Below the pieces are notes generated by a model. The model did not search any database, had not been told where the DNA came from, and saw nothing but the letters and a program-made list of their open reading frames with translations. From Thiomicrorhabdus sp. (GTDB lineage: Bacteria > Pseudomonadota > Gammaproteobacteria > Thiomicrospirales > Thiomicrospiraceae), in assembly GCA_021648185.1 (NCBI GenBank), contig JAKITH010000097.1, forward strand, positions 1 through 5,065: 5,065 nt of DNA, read 5' to 3'. Positions 1 through 5,065 of this stretch are shown piece by piece. Each line of letters opens with the position of its first letter. Position 1 is the first letter of the stretch. The position numbers and the translations under genes are program-made.

Positions 1-1122
1 GGAACCCCCTTTAGAGAAAATCAAACTCAACGAATCTAAATCATTCGTTGCAGCACTGTTTAATAACGCGCTGTCCAATACCAGCTTTCCTTCACGATCA
101 AATGAGATTCCTACCGAGGCTAAGGTATTTGGATCGGTTAATTGAGGAATCGTGCCACTCAATGAATCCCTTAACTGCCCCTTTAAATCCCGTAAAACCG
201 AACTTCCTGATAAATCACCAAAATAATCAAATTCGGATGACTCTTCTTCTGCTGCCGTTAATGTTCGATAAGAACCTAAATCCGTTAAAATGGTATCAAG
301 CTGGTTATACACCTCTACAAAGTTTGTAATGGAGTCCACTACTTTTTGTGAATCCGATGCCACACTCACACTTTGCGCTGTCGTTGATACAGAGTTTAAC
401 TGAATGCTCAACCCATCAATTAGATGACTAAAATCATTGGTGCTATTTGCAACATGCAATCCATTAATGGTCATTACGGCATCTCTGGCTTCACTTGTCG
501 TGGTCATGCCATTGACATCAAAGTCAGCCAATCCCGATAATGTAATGTTAGACGCGGCACCGGTATTTTTAGACGTAAACATGATTTGATACTGGCCACC
601 GTTGTTTACAACCGCTGCATTTACTCCGTAGTCACCATTATTCACAATGGCCTGCAACCCTTCCAAGGTGTTATTGGAGGCATCAATCACAATGTCTTTT
701 GTCTGCCCCCCTACACCAATACTCAATGTACCTGTTGAAATGGTATCCGAAGCGGAGCTATACGTTTTATTAGACACAATCGTGTTCGCCTGTGCCAACT
801 GCTTAGACTCAATTTGATAGGTTCCTGCAACCGCCCCACCCGTAGCTTGCACCGACACAACCGACTCATCTGAAGAGGAGGCCGTTCGCGATTCAAAAAG
901 AGTGGGAGACGATAATTCAACAAGATAGGAGTTAAATGCCTGAATATTGGTTTCTAGGTAGGTGAGTGCGCCCAACTCTGTATTGGTTTTTTCTTCTTTT
1001 TTCTCTAAAATGGCACGCGGCCCTGCCACACCAGCGTCGGCCATGACCTTTGCCATATTGCCACTATCAAATGTACTGTTTGTTAGGCTATTTAATAACG
1101 TAGTACCAATTTCATTTGCCAT
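1..1122 (-). CDS. fliD: Flagellar hook-associated protein 2 (filament cap protein FliD), partial: C-terminus beyond the window
   Basis: FliD caps the tip of the growing flagellum and helps exported flagellin fold into the filament; it leaves the cell through the flagellar type III export apparatus, so no Sec signal is expected and none is seen. The frame stays open for 374 codons from ATG at 1122 to the left edge. Residues about 15-115 match the FliD N-terminal domain, with a coiled-coil-prone helix (AILEKKEEKTNTELGALTYL, about 38-57), then STPTLF-like SSPTLFESRTASSSDESV and AGTYQIESKQLAQA (about 99-112). The middle is Ser/Thr/Asn/Gly-rich, with INGLHVANSTNDFSHLIDGL as in the FliD hook region. 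The last part (SVGISFDREGKLVLD) is typical of the FliD C-terminal domain. No cysteine is seen. The family is usually 450-650 residues, so roughly 80 or more are missing. The start is supported by GAGGAG at 1130-1135, 7 bases upstream, and a sigma-28 promoter. The extreme N-terminus is divergent from the usual GSGLDTxxIV pattern. Confidence 0.93.
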   Translation of the reverse strand, partial: MANEIGTTLLNSLTNSTFDSGNMAKVMADAGVAGPRAILEKKEEKTNTELGALTYLETNIQAFNSYLVELSSPTLFESRTASSSDESVVSVQATGGAVAGTYQIESKQLAQANTIVSNKTYSSASDTISTGTLSIGVGGQTKDIVIDASNNTLEGLQAIVNNGDYGVNAAVVNNGGQYQIMFTSKNTGAASNITLSGLADFDVNGMTTTSEARDAVMTINGLHVANSTNDFSHLIDGLSIQLNSVSTTAQSVSVASDSQKVVDSITNFVEVYNQLDTILTDLGSYRTLTAAEEESSEFDYFGDLSGSSVLRDLKGQLRDSLSGTIPQLTDPNTLASVGISFDREGKLVLDSALLNSAATNDLDSLSLIFSKGGS

Positions 1123-1129
1123 GACTCAA

Positions 1130-1135
1130 CTCCTC
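1130..1135 (-). promoter_or_regulatory. Ribosome binding site of fliD
   Basis: GAGGAG on the minus strand lies 7 bases before the fliD ATG. It is the only strong Shine-Dalgarno match near the start of the frame and fixes ATG 1122 as the start codon. Confidence 0.8.
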
Positions 1136-1143
1136 GTTCGTTA

Positions 1144-1181
1144 GGCATTTTTTAGAAAGACTTCCAAGCACTAAAAATGCC
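1144..1181 (-). promoter_or_regulatory. Hairpin in the fliD leader, just before the ribosome binding site
   Basis: On the minus strand GGCATTTTTAG (1181-1171) pairs with CTAAAAAATGCC (1155-1144), leaving one bulged A and a 15-base loop. The stem is 11 bp and ends 8 bases before the GAGGAG site. It lies inside the leader expected from the sigma-28 promoter. No U-tract follows, so it is not an intrinsic terminator. A role in mRNA stability or translation control is inference from position only. Confidence 0.5.
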
Positions 1182-1213
1182 AACACCTTGTTTTAGACTT
1201 CTGTTATCTTAAG

Positions 1214-1240
1214 TCATCGGCTCATTCAAAAAAAACTTTA
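1214..1240 (-). promoter_or_regulatory. Sigma-28 (FliA) flagellar class III promoter of fliD
   Basis: On the minus strand TAAAGTTT (1240-1233) is followed by exactly 11 bases and then GCCGATGA (1221-1214). The enteric FliA consensus is TAAAGTTT-N11-GCCGATAA, so the -35 box matches 8/8, the -10 box 7/8 and the spacing is exact. Transcription would start near 1206-1208, giving a leader of about 85 bases. This implies that fliD is a late flagellar gene that can be expressed independently of the rnhA unit upstream. Confidence 0.92.
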
Positions 1241-1271
1241 GAAAAATAGATGCACAAGGATTGTATCAGTT

Positions 1272-1310
1272 AAACCTTTGCACGAAAGGGGCGTGCGCGA
1301 GAAAAGGTCT
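1272..1310 (-). terminator. Structured hairpin downstream of rnhA, possible weak terminator
   Basis: On the minus strand AGACCTTT (1310-1303) can pair with AAAGGTTT (1279-1272, one G-U pair). Inside it GCACG (1296-1292) pairs with CGTGC (1284-1280) around a 7-base loop, with six unpaired bases on one side. It starts 18 bases after the rnhA stop codon and lies between that stop and the fliD promoter. No T-run follows, so it is not a classical Rho-independent terminator. It may block 3' exonucleases or mark the end of the kinase-rnhA transcript. Confidence 0.4.
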
Positions 1311-1327
1311 CTCAGTAACGATTTAAT

Positions 1328-2104
1328 TTATCCCGCTCTCAAAGACAATATTTGAGCGATACTCTTCTCTTCTTGATAGCGAATAAAGGCAAGCTCTTTA
1401 AGTTGAATCGCGATCATTGACATTCTATCAGCCAATTCATTACCTTCAACACCCACGTGACCATTCACATGCAGTACCTGAACCTTATTTTTAATCGCTT
1501 GGTAACGTTCAAACATCTCTTGAATCAAGCCTAGATTTTTAATCTCACCTCCTGCCTTAGTCCAACCCTTTTTTTGCCAGCCTACTGCCCATTGGATAAT
1601 GCACTGAATGGCGTATTTTGAATCGCAAAAAATAGCCACGCTGTGCCCTTGTTCACTTTCTGTTTGTGCCAAGATAAATGCTTGGTTTAATGCATTCAAT
1701 TCAGCGGTGTTATTGGTTCCAGCGGGGTTGTAACAGCCATACCACAAAGATTCTAATGCGTCATCACGATACACCGCCATACCTGATCCTGCTTTACCGG
1801 GATTAGGATCACAACCGCCATCGGTATAAATTTTAACGTTGATGGGCATTTGAGCAATCTCTGCGGCTGTATAGGTTTTAACGCCGTTTGCGGTTGATTT
1901 TTTTCTACCCCCCCCTATTTTTTTATCCGTACCCTTTGTGCTACTTGAACGCCCTGTTTTAAAGGCCTCTTCTGCTTCACTTAAAGTAGGAAATGACTTG
2001 TATTTTGCACCCGCAAACTTCTCCACCTGCTGTTTACAACTGTTCCAGTCACGGTAAATCCCTGGCGTTCGACCTTGCCAAACCACGTAAAACTTTTTGG
2101 CCAT
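1328..2104 (-). CDS. rnhA: Ribonuclease H1 with N-terminal hybrid-binding (viroplasmin-like) domain
   Basis: A 258-residue enzyme that cuts the RNA strand of RNA:DNA hybrids (R-loops, primers) in the cytoplasm or nucleoid. Residues 1-48 (KKFYVVWQGRTPGIYRDW, then FPTLSEAEEAF) are a hybrid-binding domain of the caulimovirus viroplasmin/RNase H1 N-terminal family. A basic, low-complexity linker covers about 49-85. Residues 88-230 are the RNase H fold with all four acidic metal ligands visible: D95 in YTDGGCDPNPG, E135 in NNTAEL, D161 in FCDSKYA and D226 in GNELAD; H216 fits the mobile catalytic histidine. It also has a basic W-rich stretch (WAVGWQKKGW, 172-181) like the E. coli substrate-binding protrusion. 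Length fits RNase H1 proteins carrying this extra domain; the plain bacterial enzyme is about 155 residues. ATG lies one base after the kinase stop; AAGGA at 2112-2116, inside the kinase 3' end, gives 7-base spacing. The linker DNA carries A7, G8 and A7 runs. Confidence 0.93.
   Translation of the reverse strand: MAKKFYVVWQGRTPGIYRDWNSCKQQVEKFAGAKYKSFPTLSEAEEAFKTGRSSSTKGTDKKIGGGRKKSTANGVKTYTAAEIAQMPINVKIYTDGGCDPNPGKAGSGMAVYRDDALESLWYGCYNPAGTNNTAELNALNQAFILAQTESEQGHSVAIFCDSKYAIQCIIQWAVGWQKKGWTKAGGEIKNLGLIQEMFERYQAIKNKVQVLHVNGHVGVEGNELADRMSMIAIQLKELAFIRYQEEKSIAQILSLRAG
1898..1924 (-). repeat. Homopolymer cluster A7-TA-G8-TAG-A7 in the rnhA linker
   Basis: Minus-strand coding reads seven A, TA, eight G, TAG, seven A, giving residues KKIGGGRKK (61-69). 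It lies exactly between the hybrid-binding and catalytic domains. Gaining one G converts the next codon to TAG, which would leave about 66 residues, the hybrid-binding domain alone. In the window sequence the frame is intact. Confidence 0.85.
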
Positions 2105-2105
2105 C

Positions 2106-2960
2106 TTAGTTTCCTTCAGCCATTCGTAAACGCTCTTGACGCATCTCTTCTTCGGCCAATACGGCTTTAATCTCTTCTAAAACAGAATCGACATTCGCGG
2201 CTTTTTCTTTTATGTGGTACAACCCGGTCAGCTCCAAATCAAGATGTAAATCGCCCGCTTCAAACAGTGCCCACATCTCTTTGGCGTACTGTGTTTTTAA
2301 TAGTTCTGGTGCATATTGAGCGTAGTAGTTAGTGATGTTATCGACATCACGCGTTAACATCCGCTTAGCACTATTATTGGCTGCAGCGTCCACCGCTTGA
2401 GGCAGGTCAATAATAACGGGGCCATACTCATCAACCAACACATTAAACTCCGATAAATCGCCATGAATAACGCCCACACACAGCATTCTCATAATGTAGT
2501 TCATTACGATCGCGTGATCTTCTCGTGCTTGTTCAGCGCTCATGGAGATATCATTTAAACGTGGGGCAATATTCCCTTCTTCATCGGTAATCAACTCCAT
2601 GAGTAACACGCCATCAAAACAGCCGTAAGGCTCTGGTACTCTGATGCCGGCATTGGCTAATTTATACAGCGCGTCTACTTCGGCGCTTTGCCAAATGGTC
2701 TCTTGCTCTTTACGGCCAAACTTAGAGCCTTTTTGCATGGCTCTGGCTCGACGGCTATTACGAACTTTTCGCCCTTCTTGATACTCAACTGCTTTTTTAA
2801 AACTGCGTTTACTGGCTTCCTTATATACTTTGGCACAACGAATTTCATCGCCACAGCGCACTGAAAAAACATCGGCCTCTTTGCCGCTCATTAACCGACG
2901 AATGACTTCGTCAACTAGCCCATCCTCTACCAGAGGTAAGATTCGTTTAGGTGTTTTCAT
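2106..2960 (-). CDS. RIO-family atypical serine/threonine protein kinase
   Basis: A 284-residue cytoplasmic protein of the RIO kinase family (Rio1-like). The phosphate-binding loop reads SGKEADVF (25-32), the ATP-anchoring lysine is K44 in CAKVYK, and the catalytic loop IHGDLSEFNVLV (165-176) gives catalytic D168 and N173. The metal-binding loop IIDLPQAVD (183-191) gives D185 in place of the usual DFPQ wording. There is a basic segment (KKAVEYQEGRKVRNSRRARA, about 55-74), which in RIO proteins is the flexible/RNA-contact region, and an acidic helical C-terminal tail. Archaeal and eukaryotic relatives act in small-subunit maturation; for the bacterial branch substrate and role are not settled, so a ribosome or RNA link is inference. 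The start is ATG 2960; the nearest Shine-Dalgarno is AGGGGG at 2973-2978, a rather long 12 bases away, with no better in-frame start. It is first in a unit with rnhA (1-base gap). A MITE-like element lies 26 bases upstream of its start codon. Confidence 0.9.
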   Translation of the reverse strand: MKTPKRILPLVEDGLVDEVIRRLMSGKEADVFSVRCGDEIRCAKVYKEASKRSFKKAVEYQEGRKVRNSRRARAMQKGSKFGRKEQETIWQSAEVDALYKLANAGIRVPEPYGCFDGVLLMELITDEEGNIAPRLNDISMSAEQAREDHAIVMNYIMRMLCVGVIHGDLSEFNVLVDEYGPVIIDLPQAVDAAANNSAKRMLTRDVDNITNYYAQYAPELLKTQYAKEMWALFEAGDLHLDLELTGLYHIKEKAANVDSVLEEIKAVLAEEEMRQERLRMAEGN

Positions 2961-2986
2961 ACAGAGTATTTTCCCCCTACTCTCTG

Positions 2987-3005
2987 GGAGGCTATCCGAG
3001 AACTA
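2987..3005 (+). repeat. Left terminal inverted repeat of the MITE-like element
   Basis: Nineteen bases matching the complement of 3122-3140 except at 2994 (A here, G expected). The kinase ribosome binding site begins 8 bases outside this end. Confidence 0.8.
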
Positions 3006-3039
3006 AAAACCAACTGTAAAAATATTACATCACCCGTAG

Positions 3040-3061
3040 GGGCAATCCATTGTGGTTGCCC
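3040..3061 (+). repeat. Internal hairpin in the MITE-like element
   Basis: GGGCAATC (3040-3047) pairs with GGTTGCCC (3054-3061) over 8 bp with one G-U pair and the loop CATTGT. GTAGGGGC...GGTTGCCC palindromes of this style recur as interspersed repeats in many bacterial genomes; that comparison is from memory and not a database result. Confidence 0.6.
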
Positions 3062-3121
3062 TGGTTGGTCAGCTATTTAACAGGCCACCCACAAGGAGCA
3101 TCGCTATTTTTGTTAAAATTC

Positions 3122-3140
3122 TAGTTCTCGGACAGCCTCC
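3122..3140 (-). repeat. Right terminal inverted repeat of the MITE-like element
   Basis: Nineteen bases, the inverted partner of 2987-3005 with one mismatch. Similarity stops sharply at both outer and inner edges, which supports real element ends. Confidence 0.8.
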
Positions 3141-3228
3141 TAGCACTGTCTAATTTCTATTTCTGTTTTCAGTTGCTGATTTTACAGGAATTCAGGAGTT
3201 TTTAGGTAATCTTAAAAAAGATGTGCAT
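3141..3228. other. Non-coding spacer between the MITE-like element and the terminator
   Basis: About 90 AT-rich bases with no supportable gene. The original promoter of the kinase-rnhA unit may lie here on the minus strand: a TAAAAT box can be read, but I found no -35 element at proper spacing, so I do not call a promoter. Confidence 0.4.
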
Positions 3229-3254
3229 AAAAAAAGCGCTTAACGCGCTTTTTT
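3229..3254 (-). terminator. Rho-independent terminator of the rhodanese gene
   Basis: On the minus strand AAAAAAGCGC (3254-3245) pairs with GCGCTTTTTT (3239-3230) across a 5-base loop, a perfect 10-bp stem whose descending arm runs into a 7-base T tract (3235-3229). It begins 26 bases after the rhodanese stop codon. The A/T symmetry lets it work in both directions, but only the minus-strand gene reads into it. Confidence 0.9.
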
Positions 3255-3279
3255 AAACACTTACATTTTACGATGGTCA

Positions 3280-3573
3280 TTAATCAGCGCACTGATTCCA
3301 TGCCATATAAGACCCTAAATTATGCACCTCTTCAAATCCTTGAGAGGTTAAAATTTGCATCGCCATGTGAGAGCGTTGACCAGAACGACAAAACACCACC
3401 ACCGGAAGCGTTTTACTCAACTTGTGAACCCCCATATAATCAATACTTTGCAAAGGGATGTTAATTGCACCAGGCAATTTACTGCTTTCAAACTCTTCTG
3501 GCGTTCGAACATCCACCAGCTGTGCTTCCTTCTCTTTAATTAAACGCTTTGCATCTTCACACGGAATAAACAT
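3280..3573 (-). CDS. Single-domain rhodanese-like sulfurtransferase
   Basis: A 97-residue cytoplasmic protein with one complete rhodanese domain and no signal peptide or membrane segment. It shows LVDVRTPEEFESSKLPGAIN (19-38), the usual N-terminal signature, and the active-site loop CRSGQRS (62-68) with the persulfide-forming cysteine C62. It ends with GFEEVHNLGSYMAWNQ (79-94), matching the family's NLxGG-type close. Such proteins carry a sulfane sulfur as a cysteine persulfide and pass it to an acceptor such as thiol or cyanide; the acceptor cannot be told from sequence. Length fits GlpE/PspE-type single-domain rhodaneses, but I give no symbol because the context is neither glp nor psp. ATG 3573 is preferred over an in-frame TTG at 3579: AGGAGA at 3584-3589 lies 10 bases from the ATG but only 4 from the TTG. 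It is monocistronic, with its own terminator, and divergent from purB. Confidence 0.92.
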   Translation of the reverse strand: MFIPCEDAKRLIKEKEAQLVDVRTPEEFESSKLPGAINIPLQSIDYMGVHKLSKTLPVVVFCRSGQRSHMAMQILTSQGFEEVHNLGSYMAWNQCAD

Positions 3574-3583
3574 AACCAATCAA

Positions 3584-3590
3584 TCTCCTA
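3584..3590 (-). promoter_or_regulatory. Ribosome binding site of the rhodanese gene
   Basis: TAGGAGA on the minus strand. Its spacing decides for ATG 3573 over TTG 3579 as the start. Confidence 0.75.
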
Positions 3591-3632
3591 AAATACGCCA
3601 AAAAAATTTTAGCCTTTTAAATTTCGTTGCGT

Positions 3633-3661
3633 AATATACCTTAATTACTTCAAAAACCTAA
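3633..3661 (-). promoter_or_regulatory. Possible sigma-70 promoter of the rhodanese gene
   Basis: TATATT (3638-3633, minus strand) matches the -10 consensus at 5 of 6. At 17 bases the -35 position holds TTAGGT, a poor match, so the call rests on the -10 box and the position about 60 bases before the start codon. Confidence 0.3.
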
Positions 3662-3679
3662 ATACGAATCATATCAGAG

Positions 3680-3708
3680 ATCAATAATAATAAGTAAATG
3701 TTATTGAT
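3680..3708. promoter_or_regulatory. Dyad in the divergent rhodanese-purB promoter region, possible operator
   Basis: ATCAATAA (3680-3687) and TTATTGAT (3701-3708) are perfect inverted repeats 13 bases apart. They sit just upstream of the purB -35 position and about 20 bases behind the putative rhodanese -35. The AT-rich half-sites may bind a dimeric regulator, but AT-rich dyads arise easily by chance. I see no match to the enteric PurR box. Confidence 0.35.
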
Positions 3709-3717
3709 TCAAAAGGG

Positions 3718-3746
3718 CTTATACCGTGATAACTTTACGTTATAAT
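3718..3746 (+). promoter_or_regulatory. Likely sigma-70 promoter of purB
   Basis: A perfect TATAAT at 3741-3746 lies 47 bases before the purB start. At 17 bases spacing the -35 position reads CTTATA, 3 of 6 to consensus. Transcription would start near 3753, giving a leader of about 40 bases. Confidence 0.6.
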
Positions 3747-3769
3747 AATTGCCATTAAAAAATGACTGA

Positions 3770-5065
<1,296 letters not shown>

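Larger units (their letters stand above)
2987..3140. mobile_element. MITE-like non-autonomous element with 19-bp terminal inverted repeats
   Basis: The left end GGAGGCTATCCGAGAACTA (2987-3005) is matched in inverted orientation by TAGTTCTCGGACAGCCTCC (3122-3140), 18 of 19 positions identical. The 154-bp body has no reading frame of note and no transposase. Inside it is a second, imperfect inverted repeat: 3036-3063 against 3081-3106, best in the core where 12 of the first 14 positions match. Small size, terminal inverted repeats and lack of coding match a MITE mobilised in trans by an insertion sequence. I could not find a convincing target-site duplication, and I cannot assign a parent family from memory. 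An alternative is a large fold-back repeat that never transposed. Confidence 0.72.

Noticed and set aside
48..329. Plus-strand open frame of 93 codons
   Set aside because: It is antisense to a confidently read stretch of fliD, has no ribosome binding site and resembles no family.
962..1144. Plus-strand open frame of 60 codons
   Set aside because: It is antisense to the 5' end of fliD; its hydrophobic look comes from the complement of the FliD N-terminal codons.
2675..2872. Minus-strand 65-codon frame rich in Lys
   Set aside because: It lies wholly inside the RIO kinase in another frame, and the kinase frame carries all the motifs there.
3000..3030. Promoter within the left part of the MITE-like element reading into the kinase (TTTACA then GATAGC)
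   Set aside because: The -10 match is only 3 of 6 at 18-base spacing, too weak to call.
3039..3106. CRISPR-like repeat
   Set aside because: The repeated segments are inverted, only two in number and imperfect, with no regular spacers.
2970..3150. Target-site duplication flanking the MITE-like element
   Set aside because: I compared the bases outside both ends (CTCTG on the left, TAGCA on the right) and found no direct repeat I would defend.
3273..3543. Two plus-strand open frames opposite the rhodanese
   Set aside because: Both are complements of the rhodanese coding sequence without start signals or recognisable domains.

Overview
The window looks like chromosomal core DNA from a moderately AT-rich gammaproteobacterium. 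The PurB protein reads almost residue for residue like the enterobacterial enzyme. A flagellar cap gene sits under a textbook FliA promoter, and the small rhodanese and the RIO-type kinase are both common in free-living Gammaproteobacteria. I lean weakly towards an aquatic, polarly flagellated lineage (a sulfur-oxidising Thiomicrospira-like group is one guess), but nothing here fixes the genus.

Layout. (1) Positions 1-1122, minus strand: 5' part of fliD, the flagellar filament cap, running off the left edge. Its leader (1123-1327) holds an excellent sigma-28 promoter, a hairpin just before the ribosome binding site, and a second structured element behind rnhA. (2) Positions 1328-2960, minus strand: a two-gene unit, a RIO-family kinase followed after one base by a eukaryote-type RNase H1 with an N-terminal hybrid-binding domain. 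(3) Positions 2961-3279: non-coding. It holds a roughly 154-bp MITE-like element with 19-bp terminal inverted repeats (18/19 matching) and a nested inner palindrome, then a strong intrinsic terminator. (4) Positions 3280-3573, minus strand: single-domain rhodanese. (5) Positions 3574-3793: divergent promoter region with an 8-bp dyad and a TATAAT box. (6) Positions 3794-5065, plus strand: purB (adenylosuccinate lyase), missing only about its last 30 codons at the right edge.

The genes do not form one pathway: purine synthesis, persulfide chemistry, RNA:DNA hybrid removal, an orphan kinase and the flagellar cap lie side by side. The only clear co-expression unit is RIO kinase-rnhA. I see no defence system, CRISPR array, tRNA, rRNA or intact transposase. 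The most unusual pieces are the MITE-like element directly in front of the kinase ribosome binding site, and the G8 tract flanked by two A7 tracts at the domain boundary of the RNase H1 gene, where a gain of one G gives an immediate TAG stop.
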